This document shows positions 1-6,992 of a stretch of 8,318 nucleotides of DNA, piece after piece (the first letter of the stretch is position 1; the number at the start of each line of letters is the position of its first letter). The position numbers and the translations under genes were made by a program. The notes below the pieces were generated by a model. The model was not told the origin of the DNA. It saw only the letters and a program-made list of their open reading frames with translations, and did not search any database. This DNA is from Desulfobulbaceae bacterium. Its GTDB lineage: Bacteria; Desulfobacterota; Desulfobulbia; Desulfobulbales; Desulfobulbaceae. The DNA lies in NCBI GenBank assembly GCA_030633145.1, contig DAOVTM010000172.1, forward strand, positions 1-8,318, given 5' to 3'.

Positions 1-1962
1 AAGACGGGTATCCAGAGCCAGACGGCTCATACCGATAATGGAATTCATGGGAGTACGAATCTCATGACTCATGTTGGCAAGAAAATCACTCTTTGCCTGA
101 TTGGCCTGTTCAGCCTTTTTCCTGGCCAGCTGCATCTGCTGCTCCACTTCCTTTGCCATTGCAAGCCGGTCAGTGACATCATTTTTAATAGCCAGAAAAT
201 GACTTATATGTCCACTGTTGTCATAAAGCGGACAAATAGTATTGCCTTCATGATACACAGTACCGTCTTTTCTGCTGTTGATAAGAATACCCTTCCAGGT
301 GCCGCCACCGGTAATGGTATGCCATATTTCGTTGTGAACATCAGCCGTTGTCTGCCCGGACTTGAGGATGCAGGGCTTTCTACCCAGGACTTCCTCACTG
401 CTGTATCCTGTAATTCTACTGAAAAACGGGTTAGCATGGATAATAGAACCATCATTGTCTGTAATGAGAATACCGCTTGTACTCTGCTCCACAACCTTTG
501 AATAGAGGAACAATTCTTTCTGTATTTTTTTCTGTTCAGATATATCGGTAAAAAATGCAAAACATACCTTTCCCCTGTCAACATGTGAAATCAAACAGGA
601 TGAATGCACCAGCACATCGAGCAGATACCCGTTATTATGTCGCAGTTTTCCTTCAATACCTGTATCCAACAATATACTGTCACAACCATCCGTCAGCGGG
701 TCACAGGAACATTGTGAGAGAAACTCATCCTTGCTGTGTCCTGCAATTTCACCCTTGGAACACCCCAGCAGGTGACAGAGTGATTGGTTGACCTCGAGAA
801 TCTCACCGCTCTCAGGCTCATATAACCAGAATCCCTGGGGGTTCTGGTTAATAATGGTTTCATATTGTTCATTGTCCGTGATTCGCTGCCTGGTTTCCAT
901 TTCCAGTGTTTTCGCGGCCCGCAAACTTTCCTGATGCCGCCTGATCAAGAGAAAGAAAAGGACGAGCAATACACAGAGCATCACGCTCAACATGACAAGA
1001 TAACTTGTATAACCTGCTGATGCGGGGTGGTAGTTGTCGCAGAACCATTTAGAGCGAATCAGATGGACAAGGGATAGTTTATCATCAAGCAAAGGTTGAT
1101 GAAAGAGATAAAATTCCGTGTTCCGGTTATCCTTTTCAGCAAGAAAACTGTCCCTGGTCAGTGTAGCAATAGTGCCGGGAGGAAAATTGAGTGACTGAAC
1201 ATGACGCAAGGGGGATTTCTCATTTCCCTGCAACACATCCTGCCGAGTCGAAGAAAGCACTTCCAGGGAGAGCAAAGAATTATCCCTGGGATTAAACAGC
1301 ATACCGTTTTCAGTGAATAAGCCAAGATGAATATCAGAGGATGAGGGCTTTTCAGTGGTAAAAACCTCCACCACCGAGTGCAACTGAAAAAACCCGGGAT
1401 GAATCTTGAACACTACCGTGCCAATGGGTTCAAGACCATTGCTAATTCTCCGCGCATAGCATATTCCAGACTCTGCCGCTGTACTTCCCAGAAACGCATA
1501 CAGCCCGGTTCCCTTGCTGATTGCCTCCTGAAAACAGTTTCTTGCAGAAAAATCCAGGTCTAATAAAGACGATACCGTCGAATAGAGACACTGTCCCCGC
1601 ACATCTGTCAAGGAGACAGCGGCAACATTGTCAATGGCGGCAACAGCTTCAAGATTTTTATCCACCATAAGGGTGGAGATATTAGTTGGTGTTTGTTTTT
1701 TACGGTGTTTGTCAAGGGTATTAATGAGAACAGGATTTTTAACAAGCAGGGCAGAAACACTACTGAGCTGATTAAATGACTGGCTTATTCTATCTGCTTC
1801 CAGGGCAAGGAAATTACGATAAATCTCCAGATCCCTGGTCAAATGCTTCTGTTGGCTGTCCGCAACCAGCAGGCCGACGCAGACAACGGTGACCAGGCTG
1901 GCAGCCATGACAATATAGAGAAAAATATTCTTTTTATTTGCCATATTTTTTCTATTTTTCAT
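1..1962 (-). CDS. Sensor histidine kinase with DctB-like periplasmic sensor and two PAS domains (partial, C-terminus off the left edge)
   Basis: Membrane sensor kinase; the frame is open without a stop from 1962 to the window edge (654 codons). Residues about 12-34 form a membrane helix, 35-316 a periplasmic domain and 317-340 a second helix. The periplasmic part contains a stretch (DFSARNCFQEAISKGTGLYA) resembling the DctB double-Cache fold; the ligand cannot be read from it. PAS domains follow at about 364-470 and 483-595. A HisKA box comes next, with NMSHEIRTPMN placing the phospho-acceptor at His633. The HATPase and any receiver lie beyond the edge. The first PAS carries five cysteines (396, 401, 418, 420, 427), and the periplasmic part has four (125, 143, 168, 308). 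The start is uncertain: in-frame ATGs lie at 1995 (ATGA overlap with the upstream stop), 1962 and 1944, none with a strong Shine-Dalgarno. It follows the large hybrid kinase closely, so co-transcription is likely. The kinase call is firm; the signal is unknown. Confidence 0.9.
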   Translation of the reverse strand, partial: MKNRKNMANKKNIFLYIVMAASLVTVVCVGLLVADSQQKHLTRDLEIYRNFLALEADRISQSFNQLSSVSALLVKNPVLINTLDKHRKKQTPTNISTLMVDKNLEAVAAIDNVAAVSLTDVRGQCLYSTVSSLLDLDFSARNCFQEAISKGTGLYAFLGSTAAESGICYARRISNGLEPIGTVVFKIHPGFFQLHSVVEVFTTEKPSSSDIHLGLFTENGMLFNPRDNSLLSLEVLSSTRQDVLQGNEKSPLRHVQSLNFPPGTIATLTRDSFLAEKDNRNTEFYLFHQPLLDDKLSLVHLIRSKWFCDNYHPASAGYTSYLVMLSVMLCVLLVLFFLLIRRHQESLRAAKTLEMETRQRITDNEQYETIINQNPQGFWLYEPESGEILEVNQSLCHLLGCSKGEIAGHSKDEFLSQCSCDPLTDGCDSILLDTGIEGKLRHNNGYLLDVLVHSSCLISHVDRGKVCFAFFTDISEQKKIQKELFLYSKVVEQSTSGILITDNDGSIIHANPFFSRITGYSSEEVLGRKPCILKSGQTTADVHNEIWHTITGGGTWKGILINSRKDGTVYHEGNTICPLYDNSGHISHFLAIKNDVTDRLAMAKEVEQQMQLARKKAEQANQAKSDFLANMSHEIRTPMNSIIGMSRLALDTRL

Positions 1963-1991
1963 CTTTGTTACGGATCCGCAACTGGAATGCG

Positions 1992-4900
1992 TCATCCCTC
2001 TATCAGCTCTGTCAGGGTGGAGTTCAGTTCAGCTGCCATGGCAGTATGGGTATCCTCTATTGCGCCGGGGAGTTCCTTTTCCAAAATATGAGCCCAGTCC
2101 GCAAGCTCTGTCATCCCGAGGTTGAGCAGTGCTCCCTTGACGCTGTGTGCGCAACGACCTGCTTTGACACCGTTGCCGGTTTCCATGGCCTGTTGCAGAT
2201 CAGTCAGGTTGTCCCGCAGGGAATCCCAGTAGGCACTGAGTACCTCGTCTATTTCCCCTCCCTCAAGACCAAAACTCTCCTCCAGGTGTTTGCGGACATT
2301 CTCTATTGACACCGTGGCCATCATATTTCTCCCCATTTTACCCTCGTCTGCTTGAAACTGATCTGTAAGTGTATCATCGAATATTTTAATTTTTTTCGCA
2401 GCGTTGTGCAATGCTTGCAAAAGGGCTGTTTTTTTATATGGCTTGCTCAGGTAAGCATCCATACCCGCCGCAAGGCAGAGCTGCCTATCCTCCTGCATGG
2501 CATTTGCCGTTACCGCCACGATATAGCTGTGTTGTCCGGCTAAACGTTTCTTCAGTTTCTTTTGAATCGCAACCACCTCTGCGGGAAATTCAAGTGCATC
2601 CTCTTTCCCCTGTTCAAAGGCCCGGATATAGCCGGTGGTGGTCAAACCGTCAATAACCGGCATCTGAACATCCATAAGAATAAGGTCATAGCTGCGTGCG
2701 CAAAGTTTATTCAATGCCTCAAGCCCGTTATCAGCAACCGTAACCCTGTGACCACTCCTCTCCAACAGGATAGTTGCCAGCTGCTGGTTAGCACCATTAT
2801 CCTCAACCAGAAGAATATGCTGCTCCGATTGGGCTTGTACGGTAATTTCCTCCCTGGCTTCCGTCTCGGGCGGCTCCTGGTTTCTCTGCAAAACCAGGGC
2901 AAAGGAAAAAATACTCCCACTGCCCAGGGTACTTTCCACGGTAATTTCACTTCCCATCAAGCTGACAAGACGGCTGCTGATGGACAACCCCAGGCCAGTT
3001 CCGCCAAATTTCCTGGTGGTTGAGCTGTCTGCCTGGGTGAAGTTGTCAAATATCTTCTCCTGCTGTTCTTCACTCATACCAATGCCGCTGTCTCGCACCC
3101 TGAATGTAAGGCGGGAATGGTCAGGATCCGGCAAAACGATATCCAGCTCCATACTGACCAAACCTGCAGGGGTAAACTTAATCGCATTGCTCACCAGGTT
3201 CAGCAGCACCTGCCTGATGCGCAGCGCATCTCCCAAGGGGTAACAGCTACTGTCTGCGTCACTGTTAATTTCACTGCTCAGAGCTATACCCTTTTGTTGG
3301 GCAAGGATGGACAGGGTTGCCTCAACATCACCAACAAGAGTAGAGGGGCTGAAAGGGTATTGTTCGATCTCAAGTTTATTTGCCTCAATCTTGGAATAAT
3401 CCAGAATATCATTGATGATGGAGAGCAGGATCGTTGCAGAGCTGTTTACGGTGTTAAGATGTTTCTGCTGATCAGGAGGCAACTCTGCTTCCAGGAGCAG
3501 ATCTGTCATCCCGATAATGGCGTTCATGGGAGTGCGCAGTTCATGGCTCATATTGGCGAGGAACTCACTCTTGGCCCGGTTGGCTATATCTGCCAGACGA
3601 CGAGCCTTCTTCAACTCAGTAATATTTTCCTTGGTTGCAATAAAATGGGTAATCTTGCCCTGGCTGTCACGCAGAGGGGTTATGATCACGTTTTCCTCGT
3701 ACAGATCACCATTTTTCTTCCGGTTGACAAACTCCCCGGTCCATCCCCTTCCCTGTTCAAGTGCTGCCCACATCTCCTGGTAAACAATCTCTGGAGTTTC
3801 ACCCGAACGGAGTATTCCAGGTGTGTTACCCACAGCCTCTTCCACACTGTAGCCCGTTGTCTCAACAAAGGTCTTGTTGACATACTCAATAGTACCGTTG
3901 ATGTCGGTGATAACCACAGAGTTAGAGTTCTGCTCAACGACCTGGCTGAGCCGCTGCACCTGTTCAAGGATTTCCTTTTGCTGACTCACGTCTTCAAAGA
4001 GATAGAGAACCGCCTTGCCCTGTGCGTCTTGTTCAACACTGGTATGTTGAACCTTGCACCAGAAAGCCTGCTGCTTATGCCCCACCATGGAATGCATCGA
4101 ACCGCTGCCGTCCAGGCTTTCTGACTCCTCTCCATGAAATATTTCAACCCGAAGATCCGACCATTTCCTCCCATCCAATATACCGGAAGCGTAGCCAAAC
4201 ATCTCCTCAAAGGTCTTGTTAATCAGCAGTATCTTGTCATCACGAACCATGAGCAGCCCCAGGATGGTATTATCCACCACTGCCTGCATCTCAGACAGGG
4301 CAAAATGAAGACGTTTTTCCAACTGCCTGGCTCTGGTAATATCCCGAGCCATGAACAAATAGCCTCCCTGCTGATTGCCTGCCAGCTTATCACTTCCCTG
4401 AATCGGTGACAGGGTAGCTTCAATGATATGGCTCTCACCCTGTCTGTTCACATCAAAGTTGAAGGTATGGTTGGTACCATTGCCAACAGAATTCATTATC
4501 CGACGCACTCGTACCTCATCAACCCTATCACCATCAATATGGTAAAATTCTACAATGTTTTTACCAACAACATCCTCTGTTGAGTAGCCAAACATCTCCT
4601 CAGCCAGGGGGTTGAAATAGGTGATATTCAGATCATGATCCGTTGCCACAATGGCCATTACCCGGGAGGAGGAGAGCAGGCTGTCAATGAATGAATTTTG
4701 CGCACGGAGTTCACGGGTACTGCTCTCTACCCGTTGCAAGAGCTCTGTATCATGTTTCTCAATCCGATCCAGCATATTGTTGAACTGTTCTATCAGAGGG
4801 AGAAATTCACCCATTCCCTGTTGCAGACTGATTCGTTTCCCCAGCTCCCCTTCACTGGTCTGGAGGGCAAGTTTCTGCAAACTCCTGATCGGCTTGAGGA

Positions 4901-5486
4901 TGGAACCGGTTACAAAATAAAGAAGTACTGCTGTCGTTACTAATCCGACCAGGAAAAGAATGGCAAAATGACGCATCAGCTCTTTCCTGATTGCCAGTAC
5001 TGGTTTTTGAGGATGGGAGAAGAGGAAAAAAGTTGCTTCATCCAGACCTGTTACATGAGCAAGCCATAGAAACTTCATCCTGCCGAGCAAAGGGGCATGA
5101 ACAACCTCTCCCAGTCGCAGATTGTCGGGTATAGTCAATTCCCGGCTCATGGATTCTGCACCATCATCGATGGTTGTCAACACGAGTCGGCTGTCTCTTA
5201 CCAGGCTTACATCCAGGTGGGGATGAATGGGCAGATCCCGTAGAAAAGAAACAGTTATATCGCTGCCATCCAGGACAGCACCAGGGCTTTTACTGGAATA
5301 AAAAGCAACAATAGTCTCCGCAATGACCTGAGCATGAAGGAATTCACCCTTCATGCTTTTATGAATTCTCTCCTCAGCTACCCTGTAACTGATAAGGATA
5401 CTGGTGCCGCTGATCAGGGTGACGAGCAGCAGTGCAGATACCAGCAGCTGGAAGCGGAGTTGCTTAAAAAAGGGATTTTTTTTCAT
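1992..5486 (-). CDS. Hybrid sensor histidine kinase: HAMP, three PAS, HisKA, HATPase, receiver, Hpt
   Basis: Tripartite (BarA/ArcB-like) phosphorelay kinase of 1164 residues from the ATG at 5486. An in-frame GTG at 5501 would add five residues; neither start has a clear ribosome site, and I prefer the ATG because it begins MKKNPFF just before the membrane helix. Order: helix 11-34, small periplasmic domain 35-170, helix 173-193, HAMP about 193-247, PAS about 265-385, 395-505 and 510-625, then HisKA with NMSHELRTPMN (His648). The HATPase has N-box Asn767 in NLVSNAIKFT, DSGIGM at 799-804 and GGTGLGL at 828-834. The receiver has Glu895/Asp896, phospho-acceptor Asp939, Thr993 and Lys1015. The C-terminal Hpt has AHSVKGA with His1114. 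All catalytic residues of an H-D-H relay are present, so it should end by passing phosphate to a separate response regulator, not seen here. The receiver has an unusually long stretch between Asp939 and Thr993. It lies directly downstream of the hemerythrin gene. Input signal unknown. Confidence 0.96.
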   Translation of the reverse strand: MKKNPFFKQLRFQLLVSALLLVTLISGTSILISYRVAEERIHKSMKGEFLHAQVIAETIVAFYSSKSPGAVLDGSDITVSFLRDLPIHPHLDVSLVRDSRLVLTTIDDGAESMSRELTIPDNLRLGEVVHAPLLGRMKFLWLAHVTGLDEATFFLFSHPQKPVLAIRKELMRHFAILFLVGLVTTAVLLYFVTGSILKPIRSLQKLALQTSEGELGKRISLQQGMGEFLPLIEQFNNMLDRIEKHDTELLQRVESSTRELRAQNSFIDSLLSSSRVMAIVATDHDLNITYFNPLAEEMFGYSTEDVVGKNIVEFYHIDGDRVDEVRVRRIMNSVGNGTNHTFNFDVNRQGESHIIEATLSPIQGSDKLAGNQQGGYLFMARDITRARQLEKRLHFALSEMQAVVDNTILGLLMVRDDKILLINKTFEEMFGYASGILDGRKWSDLRVEIFHGEESESLDGSGSMHSMVGHKQQAFWCKVQHTSVEQDAQGKAVLYLFEDVSQQKEILEQVQRLSQVVEQNSNSVVITDINGTIEYVNKTFVETTGYSVEEAVGNTPGILRSGETPEIVYQEMWAALEQGRGWTGEFVNRKKNGDLYEENVIITPLRDSQGKITHFIATKENITELKKARRLADIANRAKSEFLANMSHELRTPMNAIIGMTDLLLEAELPPDQQKHLNTVNSSATILLSIINDILDYSKIEANKLEIEQYPFSPSTLVGDVEATLSILAQQKGIALSSEINSDADSSCYPLGDALRIRQVLLNLVSNAIKFTPAGLVSMELDIVLPDPDHSRLTFRVRDSGIGMSEEQQEKIFDNFTQADSSTTRKFGGTGLGLSISSRLVSLMGSEITVESTLGSGSIFSFALVLQRNQEPPETEAREEITVQAQSEQHILLVEDNGANQQLATILLERSGHRVTVADNGLEALNKLCARSYDLILMDVQMPVIDGLTTTGYIRAFEQGKEDALEFPAEVVAIQKKLKKRLAGQHSYIVAVTANAMQEDRQLCLAAGMDAYLSKPYKKTALLQALHNAAKKIKIFDDTLTDQFQADEGKMGRNMMATVSIENVRKHLEESFGLEGGEIDEVLSAYWDSLRDNLTDLQQAMETGNGVKAGRCAHSVKGALLNLGMTELADWAHILEKELPGAIEDTHTAMAAELNSTLTELIEG

Positions 5487-5488
5487 AC

Positions 5489-5520
5489 AAAAAAATAACA
5501 CCCAGTTGAAGACAGCTTCA
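5489..5520 (-). other. Small hairpin and T-run between hemerythrin and hybrid kinase
   Basis: Read on the minus strand, TGAAG-CTGT-CTTCA (5520-5507) forms a perfect five-base stem with a four-base loop just after the hemerythrin stop. A run of seven T follows at 5495-5489. The stem is short and about 11 bases separate it from the T-run, so it is not a normal intrinsic terminator. It could partly attenuate transcription into the kinase or stabilise the hemerythrin message, or be chance. Confidence 0.25.
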
Positions 5521-5522
5521 GT

Positions 5523-5933
5523 TTATTGTACTCCACCGGCGGTCATTTCAGAGAGATATTTTTTGTCAATCACAAAAATATGATTAATCAGCCAGTCAAT
5601 AATCGTACTGGAGAGTTTAATAACCACAAAGATGGCACGCCCTTTATCAACCTCGACCATGGCCTCATTCAACTGGTCTGTGAAGATCTTATGAGCCCGT
5701 TTATGATTCGTGATATCCGAGTACCCGATCCGTTCCATGGTCTTTTCCTCTTCAGTAAGATGATAGCGGGTATAATCGACCAGTTCCCGGAGTACCTTTT
5801 CTATCACATCAGCCCCCTTGCCTTCCTTCATCATCTCGTGCAGCCTGTTGACAATATCAAAAAGTTTTTTGTGGTGGTTGTCAAAACGGGTCACCCCAAC
5901 ACTGTACTCATCCTTCCATTCATAAAGTGCCAT
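5523..5933 (-). CDS. Bacteriohemerythrin (single-domain O2-binding di-iron protein)
   Basis: Soluble 136-residue protein, the usual length for a one-domain bacteriohemerythrin; the family binds O2 reversibly at a non-heme di-iron centre and serves in O2 sensing, storage or delivery. All seven expected iron ligands can be placed: His21, His58, Glu62, His77, His81, His118 and Asp123. They lie in the family motifs DNHHKKLF, YHLTEEEKTM, NHKRAH and WLINHIFVIDKKY, and the N-terminal Trp6 is also typical. The ATG at 5933 is supported by AGGAG at 5940-5944 with a six-base spacer. There is no signal peptide, so it is cytoplasmic. It is the first gene of the left cluster, and its stop lies 21-36 bases before the large hybrid kinase start. 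That invites the inference that it supplies O2 status to the kinases or buffers O2 near them; the sequence does not prove this. Family assignment is very secure. Confidence 0.97.
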   Translation of the reverse strand: MALYEWKDEYSVGVTRFDNHHKKLFDIVNRLHEMMKEGKGADVIEKVLRELVDYTRYHLTEEEKTMERIGYSDITNHKRAHKIFTDQLNEAMVEVDKGRAIFVVIKLSSTIIDWLINHIFVIDKKYLSEMTAGGVQ

Positions 5934-5939
5934 TTGTAT

Positions 5940-5944
5940 CTCCT
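5940..5944 (-). promoter_or_regulatory. Ribosome binding site of bacteriohemerythrin
   Basis: AGGAG on the minus strand, six bases before the ATG at 5933. It is much stronger than anything upstream of the two kinase genes that follow, so hemerythrin is probably made in excess over the kinases, or the kinases depend on coupled translation. Confidence 0.75.
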
Positions 5945-5997
5945 GTTAAAACATAATGCCCTTCGGCAAATTTAGCTATTCGCTATTAGCTGTTAAC

Positions 5998-6024
5998 TAC
6001 CCATGGTTATTTATACCACGGGTA
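5998..6024. promoter_or_regulatory. Inverted repeat, possible operator or leader hairpin upstream of hemerythrin
   Basis: TACCCATGG (5998-6006) and CCACGGGTA (6016-6024) are inverted copies matching at eight of nine positions, separated by nine bases. The single mismatch would be a G-U pair in a minus-strand RNA but A-C in a plus-strand RNA. The spacer holds the -10 hexamer of a leftward promoter, so a dimeric regulator bound here would block or position RNA polymerase. If transcription starts further upstream, it would instead be a hairpin in the hemerythrin leader. I do not recognise the sequence as a known regulator box. Confidence 0.4.
6010..6018 (-). promoter_or_regulatory. Candidate extended -10 promoter for the hemerythrin-kinase cluster
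   Basis: On the minus strand TGG-TATAAA (6018-6010) fits the extended -10 pattern TGnTATAAT with one mismatch. No good -35 lies 16-18 bases upstream, which extended -10 promoters can tolerate. The start would fall near 6000-6004, giving a leader of about 70 bases. It lies within the inverted repeat, which supports regulated use. Confidence 0.35.
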
Positions 6025-6064
6025 TTGAGCTTAAGCCTGATCTTATTTAATGAATTAGTTTATC

Positions 6065-6070
6065 ATTATA
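6065..6070 (-). promoter_or_regulatory. Alternative -10 hexamer for the leftward cluster
   Basis: A perfect TATAAT on the minus strand (6070-6065). No TTGACA-like -35 is correctly spaced (TTGAGT is only nine bases upstream), so it is a weaker candidate in an AT-rich region where such hexamers arise by chance. Confidence 0.22.
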
Positions 6071-6506
6071 CATGCATCTACTCAAGGAATCTTTTTTCAA
6101 CAATAGAATTAATCCCAAACTGACTTTTTTATCCTGTCGGGCTTGCTATTGCCTGTTGATTTCTGATACAAAGTATTCAGTGAACAAGTGCAAACTTCCT
6201 GCCTCAGATGCATCCTTTTTACTGCACACACGCACTCAAAATAGCTCAATCGCAGCCTTTATCGTCTTTTCACGCCAAAGCTCTAAGCGCATAACACCGT
6301 AAATAAACTATTTTTTTTCAAATTAACCTTATAAAAACAAGAAACGGAATGCTTTATGCTTAAATATGGACATAGTTCACGTTTTTTCATGTTTGCAACC
6401 AAAAGCGGTATCATGCTGACGAATTACAGGCCCGATAGAGTCCGCTGCAACAGGATAATTCGATATTCTATGTTTTTTCGCTACATGCACCCTTTATGTT
6501 GCACAC

Positions 6507-6511
6507 AAGGA
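6507..6511 (+). promoter_or_regulatory. Ribosome binding site deciding the start of the small membrane protein
   Basis: AAGGA precedes two adjacent in-frame ATG codons. Its spacing is four bases to 6516 and seven to 6519, so the second ATG (protein beginning MKINRNKK) is the likelier start. The difference is one residue. Confidence 0.5.
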
Positions 6512-6515
6512 TAAC

Positions 6516-6992
6516 ATGATGAAAATAAACAGAAATAAAAAAACACTCACCCTCCTGCTCACTGGTTGTGTTCTGTCCATTGTTCCAGCTAATGCCTGGG
6601 CTCTCCAATCCCATGGAGCACCGGAAGGACTCTATGTCCATCAGATGGCTCATATTTTTGCCGTCCTGGCCACTGCCTACTGGTTCTGGGATATCCGGCG
6701 CAGTTCTTTTCATGGCAGGGGCTGGGGTTATTTGCAAATCTTCTGCGTCCTGATGCTTACCTGGAACGCCTTTGCCTTTACCGGTCACGCTGTTTCAGCA
6801 ACCCTGGCAGCAGAACATATTTTTTCAGAAACAGGCTATCTCAATAAGACCCTGATAGGACCTATGGATCTGCATAAAACAGTCTTTTACCTGACCCGCT
6901 TTGATCATCTTATAATAGTGCCTGCCTTGTTTTTTCTCTTCATCGGTATGCGATCATTGTATAAACAGCATAATCAGGAGGTGGAGAAATGA
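6516..6992 (+). CDS. Small histidine-rich three-helix membrane protein, possible sensory partner of the downstream kinase
   Basis: Protein of 158 residues, not assigned to a named family. Residues 1-29 look like a signal peptide (basic start, hydrophobic core, cleavage motif NAWA before LQSHG). Three membrane helices follow at about 43-60, 70-91 and 131-148. The basic loop IRRSS (60-64) and the charged tail (146-158) fit a topology with the mature N-terminus outside and the C-terminus inside. Nine histidines are present. His33, His42, His46, His91, His101, His120 and His131 fall on the predicted periplasmic side; the motif SHGAPEGLYVHQMAH (32-46) and TGHAVS (89-94) stand out. Such clustering suggests a heme, metal or quinone site, but no classic CXXCH or cytochrome b signature is present. 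The gene overlaps the next one by ATGA, so the products are probably made together and act together. The alternative is an unrelated membrane protein. Confidence 0.85.
   Translation: MMKINRNKKTLTLLLTGCVLSIVPANAWALQSHGAPEGLYVHQMAHIFAVLATAYWFWDIRRSSFHGRGWGYLQIFCVLMLTWNAFAFTGHAVSATLAAEHIFSETGYLNKTLIGPMDLHKTVFYLTRFDHLIIVPALFFLFIGMRSLYKQHNQEVEK
6976..6983 (+). promoter_or_regulatory. Strong ribosome binding site of the rightward kinase
   Basis: AGGAGGTG lies inside the 3' end of the small membrane protein gene, five bases before the ATG at 6989. With the ATGA overlap this points to efficient, coupled translation of the kinase. Confidence 0.8.

Larger units (their letters stand above)
5934..6515. 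other. Divergent intergenic region, AT-rich, no convincing gene
   Basis: This stretch of 582 bases separates the start codons of the two divergent clusters and must carry both promoters. On the left it holds an inverted repeat with an extended -10 (5998-6024) and a TATAAT hexamer (6065-6070), both reading toward the hemerythrin. I found no convincing promoter for the rightward genes, no riboswitch I recognise and no tRNA. The only open frame of note (6072-6302, plus) lacks a ribosome site and looks random. The part from about 6100 to 6480 is longer than two promoters need and could hide an unrecognised small RNA or distal regulator sites. Confidence 0.6.

Noticed and set aside
64..584. Open frames on both strands near the left edge
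   Set aside because: They overlap, in other frames, the PAS and HisKA coding sequence of the left kinase, which is open and carries clear motifs.
3117..4124. Long open frame on the plus strand (335 codons)
   Set aside because: It lies wholly antisense to the hybrid kinase, whose domains and catalytic motifs are intact there; the translation shows no recognisable domain and no ribosome site.
5476..5483. Run of eight A just after the ATG of the hybrid kinase, considered as a phase-variation tract
   Set aside because: Eight is short, the gene encodes lysines there naturally, and nothing else suggests phase variation.
6138..6152. Sigma-54-like promoter CGGGCT-N5-TTGC
   Set aside because: The -12 part fits, but the -24 half keeps only GG of the TGGCAC consensus, and it lies over 360 bases from the next gene.
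6156..6171. FNR/CRP-like palindrome TTGATT-TCTG-ATACAA
   Set aside because: The half-sites match poorly and the spacing is two bases longer than TTGAT-N4-ATCAA.
6072..6302. Possible 76-residue protein on the plus strand in the intergenic region
   Set aside because: No ribosome site before the ATG, composition like translated AT-rich noncoding DNA, no helix or motif pattern.
6468..6788. Minus-strand open frame of 106 codons
   Set aside because: Antisense to the small membrane protein, which has a signal peptide, a sensible topology and a ribosome site.
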